64,000 nucleotides of DNA from the NCBI GenBank assembly GCA_903842065.1, contig CAIMKZ010000033.1:46882-110881 (forward strand), given 5' to 3'. A program made the position numbers and the translations under genes. This DNA comes from an uncultured Acidobacteriaceae bacterium (GTDB taxonomy: Bacteria; Acidobacteriota; Terriglobia; Terriglobales; Acidobacteriaceae). Below, one piece after another: positions 9,472 to 18,126 of the stretch. The notes beneath the pieces were generated by a model that was not told the origin of the DNA, searched no databases, and worked only from the letters and a program-made list of their open reading frames with translations. How positions within the stretch are numbered: the first letter of the stretch is position 1; every line of letters starts with the position of its first letter.

Positions 9472-10824
9472 ATGAAAGCTCCTGCTCTGTTGCGTGCATT
9501 CCTCCCTGCCCTTATCTGCATTCTTGTGTTTGTTTCATGTGCCGGTATCGGAGCCCAGGACTGGGTTCGCACCGGAACGAATCTGAGCAACACGACGATT
9601 CGTCTGGCGGCATCGGACTTCAAGCCCGTCGGCGCTGACCCGCAAACTCCCACGCTCAAGTCTGTCTTCGACGCAACGCTTGCCAAGGATCTCGACAACG
9701 CCGGCATCTTCGAGATGGTATCCAAGAGCCTGACGCCCCAGTCGATGCCCGGCGCGCCAAACGAGATTGTGCTGAGCCAGTGGTCTGCCGACCCGGCCAA
9801 CGCGGCCATGGTGGCCTTCGGAGCGCTGTCTGTAAACAGCGGCAAACTGGCCGTATACGGATGGCTCTTCGACACCAGGAACACAGCCAACCCCCAGGTC
9901 TTCGGCCAGCAGTTCAACGAAGCTGCCTCCCCTGAGATGGCGCGGACCATCGCCCACCGCTTCGCCGACGCCATCATCTACCGGCTTGGCGGCGGCGTAA
10001 ACGGCATCGCCGAGACAAAAATCTACTTTGTGAGTTCGCGCACCGGCTCCAAGGAGATCTGGTCGATGGACTACGACGGCGAAAACCAGCAGCAGATCAC
10101 CCATCTGGGCACCATCGCGCTGTCGCCCCGCATCTCGCCAGACAACTCGCGTGTAGCCTTTGCCGCGCTCGGGGATGGTGGCTGGTCGGTACGCATGTAC
10201 TCGTTCGACCTGGGCCGTCTGGTGAGCTTCCCTGCCGGTACGGCGGGCGGAAGCAACCAGTCTCCGGCATGGTCCTCTGACGGGGCAAAGATCGCCTTCT
10301 CCTCGGCGCGCTCGGGAAAGCCAGAGATATGGGTGGCCGACGCCAGCGGCAGCAACCTGCGCCGGCTTACTGCGTTTGGAACCGACACTTCGCCTTCGTG
10401 GAATCCCCGCACCAACAGCCAGATCGCCTGGATCAGCGGACGGACCGGCCTGCCCCAGATCTACATCATGGACATGGACGGCTCGAACGTACAGCGAATG
10501 ACCGACGGCGGCTACGCGGTCTCGCCCAACTGGGCGCCCAACGGCGGCCTGCTCACCTTCAGCTGGAACCGCAAGTACGGCCCCGGCGATCCCGGCGGGC
10601 AGGACATCTACGTCATGGACATCGCCAGCAAACGCTGGCTTCAGGCCACGCACGAGTCGGGCAGCAACGATTTCCCTGCCTGGTCGCCCGATGGCCGCCA
10701 CATCGTCTTTGAGCGCACCATCGGCGGGCACGCGCAGATCTGGTCTATGCTGGCCGACGGCACCCACCAGCAGCAGCTCACCCATTCCGGCAACAACTTC
10801 ATGCCCAATTGGAGCTTGAAGTAG
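9472..10824 (+). CDS. tolB: Tol-Pal system beta-propeller protein TolB
   Basis: About 450 residues from the ATG at 9472, which has a GGAAGG site at 9455-9460; an in-frame start at 9439 is possible. An N-terminal signal peptide ends near AGIGAQ. The amino-terminal alpha/beta domain carries AKDLDNAGIFEMVSKS. From about residue 190, propeller blades repeat with SPRISPDNSRVAF, SPAWSSDGAKIAFSS, TSPSWNPRTN, SPNWAPNGGLLTF and FPAWSPDGRHIVFE. TolB is periplasmic and interacts with Pal and TolA during outer-membrane constriction. Confidence 0.95.
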   Translation: MKAPALLRAFLPALICILVFVSCAGIGAQDWVRTGTNLSNTTIRLAASDFKPVGADPQTPTLKSVFDATLAKDLDNAGIFEMVSKSLTPQSMPGAPNEIVLSQWSADPANAAMVAFGALSVNSGKLAVYGWLFDTRNTANPQVFGQQFNEAASPEMARTIAHRFADAIIYRLGGGVNGIAETKIYFVSSRTGSKEIWSMDYDGENQQQITHLGTIALSPRISPDNSRVAFAALGDGGWSVRMYSFDLGRLVSFPAGTAGGSNQSPAWSSDGAKIAFSSARSGKPEIWVADASGSNLRRLTAFGTDTSPSWNPRTNSQIAWISGRTGLPQIYIMDMDGSNVQRMTDGGYAVSPNWAPNGGLLTFSWNRKYGPGDPGGQDIYVMDIASKRWLQATHESGSNDFPAWSPDGRHIVFERTIGGHAQIWSMLADGTHQQQLTHSGNNFMPNWSLK

Positions 10825-10949
10825 ACTGTTCTGTCTGGTTTTTTTAGCAACTCCGGCGCGGATGGGCTATGATTTTCATCGATGTGTTGAACGGTGTTCG
10901 CGTGATTCCTAAGCGTGACACCTACATGCAGGAAGGAAGGAGTCGTCAG

Positions 10950-11684
10950 GTGAAAAGAGGAATATTCACAATTGTTGTTTTGCTGATAGCCGTGGTTGCA
11001 TTTTCCGGCTGCAATAAGAAGCCCCTGCCTACACAGGCTGAGGTGCTGCCGCCGCCGCCGCCGCCCGCGGCGCCGATCGCGCAGCTTACCGCGACTCCGA
11101 CTGTGATCTCGGCCGGCGATCAGGTGCAGCTCACCTGGCGCACCATGAACGCGACGTCGGTAATCATCGACGGAATCGGCAGCGTACCCACAGCTGGAGT
11201 TAAGACGGTAACGCCCACCCAGTCGACCACCTATCATCTTGTGGCGCGTGGCGAGGGCGGATCAGCTGATGCCTCGGCGCGGGTTACCGTGAACGCGCCG
11301 GTAGCTGTCACCGTGCCCGTCACAACCATTACCCCGGAAGAGGAGTTCAAGGCCAACGTCCAGGACATCTTCTTTGACTACGACACGGCCGATATCCGCA
11401 GCGATGCGCAGGCCACCTTGCAGAAGGACGCCAACTATCTCGTCAGCCATCCGGATATCCGGGTCGTGATCGGCGGATACTGCGACGAGCGCGGATCGAA
11501 CGAGTACAACCTTGCTCTGGGCCAGAATCGGGCAGATGCCACCAAGAGCGCGCTGGTCGAAGCGGGCGTTGCCGATGGCAGGATCCGCGTAGTCAGCTAC
11601 GGCAAGGAAAAGCCCTTCTGCTCCGATCAGAACGAGCAGTGCTGGCAACTGAACCGCCGTGGCGGCTTTACGATGGCGCGATAA
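10950..11684 (+). CDS. pal: Peptidoglycan-associated lipoprotein Pal with an extra Ig-like domain
   Basis: 244 residues from the GTG at 10950, which follows a strong GGAAGGAAGG site at 10931-10940; an ATG at 10926 and the in-frame codon at 10869 fit less well. Lipoprotein signal with lipobox FSGC (Cys21). A proline run (PPPPPPAAP) follows, then a beta-rich segment (about 48-120) with an LTWRTMNATSVIIDG core that looks like an immunoglobulin-like fold. The OmpA/Pal domain (about 130-244) includes the FFDYDTADI strand and the GYCDERGSNEYNLALGQNRA peptidoglycan-binding region. Most proteobacterial Pal proteins lack the middle domain. Confidence 0.93.
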   Translation: MKRGIFTIVVLLIAVVAFSGCNKKPLPTQAEVLPPPPPPAAPIAQLTATPTVISAGDQVQLTWRTMNATSVIIDGIGSVPTAGVKTVTPTQSTTYHLVARGEGGSADASARVTVNAPVAVTVPVTTITPEEEFKANVQDIFFDYDTADIRSDAQATLQKDANYLVSHPDIRVVIGGYCDERGSNEYNLALGQNRADATKSALVEAGVADGRIRVVSYGKEKPFCSDQNEQCWQLNRRGGFTMAR

Positions 11685-11720
11685 GAGCGGTCAGCCAGGG
11701 AGCAAAAACCGGACAACAGA

Positions 11721-11760
11721 CTGCGGCAGCCCATCTGGGCTGCCGCAGCTTCTTGGTATC
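11721..11760 (+). terminator. Strong hairpin between pal and cpoB
   Basis: A 13-bp perfect stem with a two-base loop (11721-11733 pairing with 11736-11748) is followed by CTTCTT. The T-tract is poor, so it may be a partial terminator or an mRNA-stabilising processing signal that lowers cpoB expression relative to pal. Confidence 0.55.
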
Positions 11761-11777
11761 ATAATCCTGGGTGAAAC

Positions 11778-12689
11778 ATGAGATTTCATATGATTCGCAA
11801 GGCTGTTCTTACGGTGGCATTAGCCGCCATGCTGGCCGCATCAAGCACTCCTGCTCATGCCGTCGCGAAAGAGATTGTTGAGCTGCAAACGCAGGTGCAG
11901 CAGCTGCTCAACATGGTGCAGATGATCCAGTCCACGCTCGACACCAAGTTCGGCGTCTTGCAGCATCTGTCCGAGCAGACCGCCGACTCCGCCAACAAGA
12001 TGAGCGTGGCGGTTACCAACCTGCAAAAGCAGATCGATTCGCAGACCCAGGCGGCCAACGCGCGTACCGAGACCGTCTCAGGCCAGGTGCAGGCGCTCAA
12101 CGACTCGGTCGATGAGTTGAAGACCCGCATCGCCAAGCTCGACAAGACGATCCAGGACCTGCAAACACAGATTCAGCAGTTGCAGAGCCAGCCGGCTCCA
12201 GCAGCGATTCCCGGCGTCATTCCCGGCGCGTCTGGCACGCAGTTGCCCGGCGGCCCTGGCTCTGCCCTGCCCGGAGCGGCTCAGAACGCGCAGGCGCCTC
12301 CGCTTGAGGCCACCTATCAGGCCGGCGTGCGCGACTTTACCGCGGGCCGCTACGCGGTTGCCTCAGGCGAGTTTCAGGACGTGGTGCATTACTACCCGCT
12401 CGACGATCTGTGCGGAAGCGCCAAGTTCTACCTCGGCGAGATCGCCTATCAGCAGCAGAACTACAACGAGGCCGTGAATAACTACAACGCCGTTCTCGAA
12501 GGCTTCAGCGGAATCGCCAAGGCCCCGGCGGCCCAGCTCCACAAGGGCTATTCGCTGCTCTCGATGAACAAGCGCGATGCAGGGATTAAGGAGTTGCGCA
12601 CGCTGATCCAGCGCCACCCGCAGACCCCTGAGGCGCGCGCGGCAAGAACCAAGCTCAATGGGATGGGCGTCAAGTTTACAACGAATTAG
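11778..12689 (+). CDS. cpoB: Cell division coordinator CpoB (YbgF)
   Basis: 303 residues. The signal peptide ends at about residue 28 (TPAHA). A coiled-coil segment (about 31-135) rich in Gln and Leu is followed by a Pro/Gly-rich linker (140-180) and a TPR region (about 185-300) with GVRDFTAGRYAVASGEFQD, AKFYLGEIAYQQQNYNEAV and HKGYSLLSMNKRDAGIKEL. CpoB is periplasmic and couples peptidoglycan synthesis with Tol-driven constriction. It is the usual last gene of the tol-pal operon. An internal ATG at 11790 is an alternative start. Confidence 0.92.
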   Translation: MRFHMIRKAVLTVALAAMLAASSTPAHAVAKEIVELQTQVQQLLNMVQMIQSTLDTKFGVLQHLSEQTADSANKMSVAVTNLQKQIDSQTQAANARTETVSGQVQALNDSVDELKTRIAKLDKTIQDLQTQIQQLQSQPAPAAIPGVIPGASGTQLPGGPGSALPGAAQNAQAPPLEATYQAGVRDFTAGRYAVASGEFQDVVHYYPLDDLCGSAKFYLGEIAYQQQNYNEAVNNYNAVLEGFSGIAKAPAAQLHKGYSLLSMNKRDAGIKELRTLIQRHPQTPEARAARTKLNGMGVKFTTN

Positions 12690-12722
12690 TGTCCTGTCTC
12701 TAAAGTTCGCACCCAAACTCCT

Positions 12723-12787
12723 TGTCATCCTGAGCGAAGTTTGCCGCGCATTTCGCGGCAAACGGAGTCGAAGGATCTGCGGTTGTT
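12723..12787 (+). repeat. Dispersed palindromic repeat, copy A, with hairpin core
   Basis: Arms TGTCATCCTGAGCG and AGTCGAAGGATCTGCGGTTG match the repeat family clustered at 22.1-23.0 kb. The middle is replaced by a 9-bp perfect stem (TTTGCCGCG / CGCGGCAAA). It lies downstream of cpoB and just before a terminator. Confidence 0.8.
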
Positions 12788-12840
12788 CTTCAACAAACTT
12801 CAAATTCACCACACAAGCGAAAGTCGATTTCAGGCAACAG

Positions 12841-12870
12841 AAAAGCCCCGCATCGGCGGGGCTTTTCTTT
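12841..12870. terminator. Bidirectional rho-independent terminator (cpoB / phoU)
   Basis: Inverted repeat AAAAGCCCCGC and GCGGGGCTTTT with a short loop. It is flanked by A-rich and T-rich tails, so it can end transcription of cpoB on the plus strand and of phoU on the minus strand. The two genes converge here. Confidence 0.88.
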
Positions 12871-12887
12871 CTGTATCGCGAAGAGTG

Positions 12888-13592
12888 CTATTCCTTTGTT
12901 CCCGCGGCCTCGGCTTCCCGTTCCGCCGCCTTCACGCTCTTGTAGTGGCGCACATCTGCGCCCTGCACCCAGAAGATCACATCCTCTGCGATGTTGGTGG
13001 CGTGGTCGGCCACGCGCTCCAGGCTGCGGCAGATCATCAGCGTGTTCAGCGCCTGAGGAGCAACCTGCCCCTGCTCCTCCATCACCTTGGTTAAGGACGC
13101 ATAGCTGGCGCGGTTCACGGCATCAACCGCAGAGTCCAGGGTAAGGACGGTACGGGCCAGCTCGGCATCGCCCTCAATGAACGCCTTCAGGCTCTTGCGG
13201 ATCATGTCGATGGCCATGGCCGCCATGCGGGGAACATCGACGGGCAGTTCCACCGGGGGCATCTGTAACATGAAACGGACACGATCGGCGATGCTCTTGG
13301 CCGAGTCGCCAATGCGCTCAAGATCGGCGTTAATCTTGATAACCGAAAGAATAAAGCGCAGATCCACGGCCATGGGCTGCTGCATGGCTAGCAGGTCCAG
13401 CGCCCGCTGATCGATATCGCGCTCCATGCGGTTGATGGCCATCTCACTGCGCATCACCAGCTCGCAGAGAGACAGATCGTGCGTCCGATAAGCCTCGATG
13501 GCGCGCTGGATAGCCTGCTCTGCCAGGCCGGCCATGACAAGCAAGTTCTCTTTGAGCTCTTCGAGACTCTGCTGGAACTGGATACGGCTCAT
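12888..13592 (-). CDS. phoU: Phosphate signalling protein PhoU
   Basis: 234 residues, all helical, made of two PhoU repeats. Metal-binding type motifs are visible in the first half ([13 protein letters not shown]) and the second half ([14 protein letters not shown]), the ExxxD pattern of the family. PhoU links the Pst transporter to the phosphate-sensing kinase and restrains the Pho response. The gene start overlaps the end of pstB by four bases. It is last in pstC-pstA-pstB-phoU. Confidence 0.95.
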   Translation of the reverse strand: MSRIQFQQSLEELKENLLVMAGLAEQAIQRAIEAYRTHDLSLCELVMRSEMAINRMERDIDQRALDLLAMQQPMAVDLRFILSVIKINADLERIGDSAKSIADRVRFMLQMPPVELPVDVPRMAAMAIDMIRKSLKAFIEGDAELARTVLTLDSAVDAVNRASYASLTKVMEEQGQVAPQALNTLMICRSLERVADHATNIAEDVIFWVQGADVRHYKSVKAAEREAEAAGTKE

Positions 13593-14347
13593 CCGAACCT
13601 CCCGGTGATGTAATCTTCGGTGCGCTTGTCGGAGGGGTTGGTGAAGATCTTGTGTGTTGTGTCGAACTCGACCATCCGGCCGTTGAGAAAGAAGCCGGTT
13701 TGCTCGGCCACGCGCGCGGCCTGCTGCATATTGTGAGTCACAATCACGATCGTGTACTGCGCCTTGAGCTGGAAGATGAGGTCTTCAATCTTCGAAGTGG
13801 AAACAGGATCGAGTGCGCTCGCGGGCTCGTCCATCAGCAGAACCTCGGGATCGACAGCCAGCGCGCGGGCGATGCAAAGCCGCTGCTGCTGACCACCGGA
13901 GAGGCTTGCGCCGGACTTCTTCCTCAGGTCATCCTTGACCTCGTCCCACAGCGCCGAGTTGCGCAAAGACTTCTCTACAATCTCATCCAGTGCGCGGCGA
14001 TTCGAGTAGCCATTGAGCTTGAGCCCGGCCGCGACGTTGTCGTAGATCGACATCGTCGGGAAAGGATTCGGCCGCTGGAAGACCATACCCACCCGGCGGC
14101 GAATCTCGACTGGCTTGGCGTCCTTGTAGATGTCTACATCGCCGATGCGTACCGTGCCGGTCACGCGGGCGATTGGGTTGGTCTCGTGCATACGGTTGAT
14201 GCAGCGGACAAACGTGCTCTTGCCGCATCCCGAGGGGCCAATCAGCGCAGTAGCCTGGTTGGCGCTGATGTTCAGACAGATGTCCTGAAGCGTGTGGTTA
14301 GACCCATACCACGCGTTCAGGTTTTGGACTTCGATGCCGACGCCCAC
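13589..14347 (-). CDS. pstB: Phosphate ABC transporter ATP-binding protein PstB
   Basis: 252 residues. Walker [10 protein letters not shown] near residues 37-45, Q-loop in [20 protein letters not shown] (the PstB-specific RPNPFP stretch), signature LSGGQQQR, and Walker [15 protein letters not shown]. It powers high-affinity phosphate uptake through PstC and PstA. It abuts pstA without a gap and overlaps phoU by four bases. Confidence 0.96.
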   Translation of the reverse strand: MGVGIEVQNLNAWYGSNHTLQDICLNISANQATALIGPSGCGKSTFVRCINRMHETNPIARVTGTVRIGDVDIYKDAKPVEIRRRVGMVFQRPNPFPTMSIYDNVAAGLKLNGYSNRRALDEIVEKSLRNSALWDEVKDDLRKKSGASLSGGQQQRLCIARALAVDPEVLLMDEPASALDPVSTSKIEDLIFQLKAQYTIVIVTHNMQQAARVAEQTGFFLNGRMVEFDTTHKIFTNPSDKRTEDYITGRFG

Positions 14348-15217
14348 TTAGCTTGCCCCTTTCAATACTCCGCGGCTGGTTACAAAGCGAACCAGCGAGA
14401 CGGCCAGAACAATCAGGATGATGAGAACCAGCGCGCCCGCCCACGCCAGCCGGTGCCAGTCGTCGTAGGGTGAGAGCGCGTAAACGTAAATCTGAAGCGG
14501 CAGGGCCGCGATGGGCTCGTTGAGGTTGGTGCTCCAGAACGAGTTACCCAGCGCCGTAAAGAGCAGCGGAGCCGTCTCGCCTGCTACGCGTGCAAAGGCC
14601 AGCATACAGCCGGTGATGATGCCCGGCGAAGCAGTTTTCAGCGTGATCGAAAGAACCGAGCGCCAGTTGGGTACGCCGATACCGAGAGCCGCCTCGCGAA
14701 TGGCGTTGGGCACCATCAGCAGCATCTCTTCGCTGGTTCGGCAGACGGTGGGAATCATCATGATGCCCAGTGCCACGCCGCCCGCAAAGGCTGAGAAGTG
14801 CTTCTGCGGAAGAACGATGAGCGCGTAGATCGACAGGCCCATCACAATCGAGGGAACGCCGTTGAGCACGTCGGCCGTAAAGCGTACCGCCGTTGCCAGC
14901 TTGGTGCCGCGGCCAAACTCCGCCAGAAAGATGCCGCCGCCTATGCCCAGAGGAATGCCGATGAGGCTGGCCACGCCCAGCACCAGCGCCGAACCGGCGA
15001 TGGCGTTGGCCATGCCGCCCCCTGATTCGCCCACGGGCTTGGGCCCCTTGAGGAAGAAGTCGAGGCTCAGAGAACTTGCGCCCTTATAGACGAGGTAGCC
15101 GAAGATTCCTACCAGCGGCGCGACCACCAGCAGCGTAGCCAGCACGGCCAGCGAGGTCACCGCATAGTCGGTGAGCTTGCGCGCCCTGGATCGGATTGGA
15201 AAAAGATCACTACGCAT
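14348..15217 (-). CDS. pstA: Phosphate ABC transporter permease PstA
   Basis: 289 residues with six predicted membrane helices. The permease EAA-type loop is REAALGIGVPNWRSVLSITL. The N-terminal helix region LAVLATLLVVAPLVGIFGYLVY is typical of PstA. It forms the channel with PstC. It is located four bases after pstC and directly before pstB. Confidence 0.94.
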   Translation of the reverse strand: MRSDLFPIRSRARKLTDYAVTSLAVLATLLVVAPLVGIFGYLVYKGASSLSLDFFLKGPKPVGESGGGMANAIAGSALVLGVASLIGIPLGIGGGIFLAEFGRGTKLATAVRFTADVLNGVPSIVMGLSIYALIVLPQKHFSAFAGGVALGIMMIPTVCRTSEEMLLMVPNAIREAALGIGVPNWRSVLSITLKTASPGIITGCMLAFARVAGETAPLLFTALGNSFWSTNLNEPIAALPLQIYVYALSPYDDWHRLAWAGALVLIILIVLAVSLVRFVTSRGVLKGAS

Positions 15218-15221
15218 GAAA

Positions 15222-16304
15222 TCAGTGCGCCTGTCGCGGGGCTCCGCCGGTTACCGCCCACACCAGCACGCGGGCCAGTGCGTTGACGACGATGGTTACA
15301 AGGAACAGCGCCAGACCGATCTCGATCAGCGCGCTCAGGTGCATATCTCCTACAGCTTCTGCAAACTCGTTGGCGATGACCGAGGCCATCGAAGCGCCGT
15401 TCGAAAGCAGCGACTTGTGAATCTCCGCCGAATTTCCGATCACCATCGTGACCGCCATGGTCTCGCCCAGCGCGCGGCCCAGCCCCAGAATCACCGCGCC
15501 GACAATGCCGATCCGCGCATTGCGTAATACACCCATGCGGATCATCTCCCAGCGCGTCGCGCCCAACGCCAGTACCGCTTCTCTCTGCGAGTGAGGCACC
15601 GCTGTCATCACCTCGCGCGTCAGCGAAGAGATGATGGGCAGAATCATGATGGCCAGGATGATTCCGGATGCCACAAAACCCAGTCCAGTGGGGTTCGTGT
15701 CGTCAAACAGCCCGCTCCAACCGAACTTCGATATCAAAAACGGGTTCACGTGCTCGCGCAGCTGCGGAATCAGGATAAATACCGCCCACAACCCGTAGAT
15801 CACGCTCGGAATGGCGGCAAGCAACTCGGTCAAAAAGGCCAGCGGTCCGCGCAGAATCTTGGGACACATCTCGGTCAGAAAGACCGCCGTTCCCACAGCC
15901 AGAGGCACCGCAAGCAGCAGCGCCAGAAAGCTCGATACCAGCGTGCCGAAGATAAACGGCAGAGCGCTGAACTGCTGGCCGATCGGATCCCAGAAGCTGC
16001 TGCGATGGGTGTCCGGGTCTGTGAAGCGCTGGAAGAAGAACTTGAGTCCGAACGCATGCCAGCTCATCTGCGAGCGAAGAACCAGCTGCCAGACGATCAG
16101 GGCCACGATGCCAAAGATCGTCAGCGAGCAGAGCACCATCAGCACGTGGAAAGCGCGGTCGCCAAATGCCGAGTTGCCACGGGAGAGCAGGTACTTGCGG
16201 ACCTCCGATGGCTCAGCACTCTTTGCAGCGGGGTCGCCAGACCCGGCCTGCTGCGGGGCAGCCATCTCGGTATTTACACGTATCTCGGGCGGGGCGGCGC
16301 TCAC
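15222..16304 (-). CDS. pstC: Phosphate ABC transporter permease PstC
   Basis: 360 residues. An extended cytoplasmic N-terminus (about 55 residues) precedes the first helix, and the permease core includes the loop REAVLALGATRWEMIRMGVL. The GLGRALGETMAVTMVIGN segment is a PstC hallmark. It is the first gene of this four-gene set. The phosphate-binding protein PstS is not encoded in the set or upstream, where a divergent regulator gene follows after about 220 bases. Confidence 0.94.
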   Translation of the reverse strand: MSAAPPEIRVNTEMAAPQQAGSGDPAAKSAEPSEVRKYLLSRGNSAFGDRAFHVLMVLCSLTIFGIVALIVWQLVLRSQMSWHAFGLKFFFQRFTDPDTHRSSFWDPIGQQFSALPFIFGTLVSSFLALLLAVPLAVGTAVFLTEMCPKILRGPLAFLTELLAAIPSVIYGLWAVFILIPQLREHVNPFLISKFGWSGLFDDTNPTGLGFVASGIILAIMILPIISSLTREVMTAVPHSQREAVLALGATRWEMIRMGVLRNARIGIVGAVILGLGRALGETMAVTMVIGNSAEIHKSLLSNGASMASVIANEFAEAVGDMHLSALIEIGLALFLVTIVVNALARVLVWAVTGGAPRQAH

Positions 16305-16527
16305 GTCTTAAGGCTACCTTCGCAATGTGAACATCAAGTTAAAACAACTCAAAAATAAGCGCATAAGTTCCTCCAGTCACCGTTGATACCGCCCTCCAGG
16401 CTTTGCATACAAACCAGTTCCAAGCGGCCGGTTTGAGCCTGCTACGTTCATTGCAATTGAGGGGGCCTGGGACTAAAATTGCATCTCTCCACAAAATGCC
16501 GCACTTGCTCGACTGAAAGGCGCGGGA

Positions 16528-17790
16528 GTGACTACGAAGCTCAGTTGGACGGACGCGCAGAGAGCGGAAATTGCCGAAGAGTTGCATCGCATCCTCAACG
16601 ATGCAAGATTCGCTTCAAGCCAGCGATGCGTCACTCTGTTGCGCTATCTGGTCGAGCACACACTGGAGGGCAACCTTGAAAGCGTCAAGGAGCGTACGTT
16701 AGGAATCGACGTATACGGCCGCCTGACAGACTACGACTCGAATGCGGACCCGATCGTGCGCAGGACCGCGAGAGAGATCAGGAAGCGTCTGGAGCTTCAT
16801 TATCGGAATCCGGAGTACAGGAGCTCTGTCAGAATCCAACTGGTGACCGGCAGCTATGTCCCTCAGTTCGATTTCGAGAGCAAGGGCTCAGCGGCGAAGG
16901 CTGACGAAAGCCGGGAGTCCAGCGAGCCGTTGCCGCAGCGTGAGCCAGACGTTCAACCTCCAGAAATTGATAAAAGCCTTATCCAGAGAGGCCGTTGGCG
17001 CAGGTTGCTCTTGTCTGGAGCCGCGATTCTGCTGGTGAGCGGCTCGCTTTTCGGGGCGTACCACTCCGATTTCGGGCGCCCCACAAGCTACATCGTCTGG
17101 AAGCCGTTTCTCGATCCGAAGCAGGACCTGATCGTATGTGTGTCGGATCGCGATGAAGTTTCGGATTCGAGCACAAGCAGCGGTGCCGAGCCTCGGGCTG
17201 AAGGCAGTTCAGCAGGCAGCAGTGGATCTTCTTTCAACGCCGGCCGGCCCTATACTCTGCCGCGGATCCTGTACATGGACTCGAATGTCGCCTTTCAAAT
17301 CTCCGGCTGGTTCTCCGCCAGAGGCAAATCTGCAAGCTTGCGACCGTACTCCTGGCTCAAACTGCGGGAGTTCCGCGAGAAGCCGGTTGTATCGATCGGC
17401 GGCTTCAACAATCCATGGTCGCTGATGTTCCTGTCCAAGCTCCGGTATAGCCTTCATGCAGATCGCGCGATAGGCGAGAGATGGATAGAGGACAGACAAA
17501 ACCCCTCGAAGCGGGATTGGAAGGTTGACGGCAGCCCGGAGCAGTCCAATGTGGACTATGCACTGATCAGCCGCTATTGGGACTCCGAGACAGGGCAATG
17601 GGTGATGGTGTTGAGCGGCCTGGGGCCGTACGGCACGGAAGCCGCTGCCAATTTACTCACGGCGCCATCCTTAAACGTTTTGCTTCCGCGCAATCTGCGC
17701 TCGGCGCGGAACTTCCAGATAGTCCTGAAAGTCGTCGTCGTTGGCGGCAGCGCCGGTTCTCCTCAGATACTCGCCGTTCATGCCTGGTAG
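16528..17790 (+). CDS. Membrane-tethered putative regulator with acidobacterial-type N-terminal domain
   Basis: 420 residues with a GTG start. Residues 1-115 hold a helical domain with LKSVKERTLGIDVYGR-like and NADPIVRRTAREIRKRLELHY segments, which I associate with a family common in acidobacterial regulators. A proline/charged linker, one membrane helix (about 152-172, LLLSGAAILLVSGSLFGAY) and a C-terminal extracytoplasmic domain (from about 185, with VSIGGFNNPWSLMFL) follow. A one-component membrane sensor is plausible, but no ligand or DNA target can be seen. It stands alone, divergent from pstC. The DNA-binding assignment is inference. Confidence 0.65.
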   Translation: MTTKLSWTDAQRAEIAEELHRILNDARFASSQRCVTLLRYLVEHTLEGNLESVKERTLGIDVYGRLTDYDSNADPIVRRTAREIRKRLELHYRNPEYRSSVRIQLVTGSYVPQFDFESKGSAAKADESRESSEPLPQREPDVQPPEIDKSLIQRGRWRRLLLSGAAILLVSGSLFGAYHSDFGRPTSYIVWKPFLDPKQDLIVCVSDRDEVSDSSTSSGAEPRAEGSSAGSSGSSFNAGRPYTLPRILYMDSNVAFQISGWFSARGKSASLRPYSWLKLREFREKPVVSIGGFNNPWSLMFLSKLRYSLHADRAIGERWIEDRQNPSKRDWKVDGSPEQSNVDYALISRYWDSETGQWVMVLSGLGPYGTEAAANLLTAPSLNVLLPRNLRSARNFQIVLKVVVVGGSAGSPQILAVHAW

Positions 17791-17933
17791 TTTCCTTCCG
17801 CCCTTGTAATTCCCGGCAAGAAGAGTCCGATATCTATTACTTACCTTTCCATTCAGTTCAGACAAGCGCAAATGCATTGCTCCGCTCTGAATAGTGAAAT
17901 CAGGTAAACAGAATTCGTAAATGCGCGCGTCGC

Positions 17934-17954
17934 AATACGTACTGAGTACGTATT
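17934..17954. promoter_or_regulatory. Palindrome, candidate operator
   Basis: AATACGTACT, a central G, then AGTACGTATT: ten base pairs of dyad symmetry with no mismatch. It ends 16 bases upstream of the -35 box of the promoter for the flavoprotein gene. The position suits an activator or repressor site; no regulator is identified. Confidence 0.55.
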
Positions 17955-17970
17955 CAATACGATATGAACC

Positions 17971-17999
17971 TTGACCGGATTGGATTGCATTGCTGTAGA
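17971..17999 (+). promoter_or_regulatory. Probable sigma-70 promoter of the flavoprotein-ferredoxin pair
   Basis: -35 TTGACC (five of six consensus bases) and -10-like TGTAGA separated by 17 bases. It lies about 127 bases before the start codon. Confidence 0.5.
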
Positions 18000-18126
18000 G
18001 TGATCGCAACAGCAATCTAACCATCAGGGAAACGCGCATGAAATGACAGTCTCTCCCCGCACGAGCCGGGGAGTTGCACAATGTTGCGTCTCCCTCGTAA
18101 CAAGGGTCAGCACAAGAGGAGGGAAA

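Larger units (their letters stand above)
17791..18126. other. Intergenic region with palindrome, promoter and structured leader
   Basis: No gene is seen in these 336 bases. They contain a 21-base palindrome at 17934-17954 and a promoter at 17971-17999. The leader of about 120 bases holds two small hairpins: CTCCCCG near 18052 pairing with CGGGGAG, and CCCT/AGGG arms near 18093-18107. The ribosome binding site AGAGGAGGG is at 18115-18123. Confidence 0.6.

Noticed and set aside
9535..10785. Open frame of 416 codons on the minus strand within tolB
   Set aside because: Antisense to a well-supported propeller protein; no recognisable motif.
10825..10850. AGAC/GTCT stem before a T7 run after tolB
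   Set aside because: The stem is only four base pairs, too weak for a confident terminator despite the T-tract.
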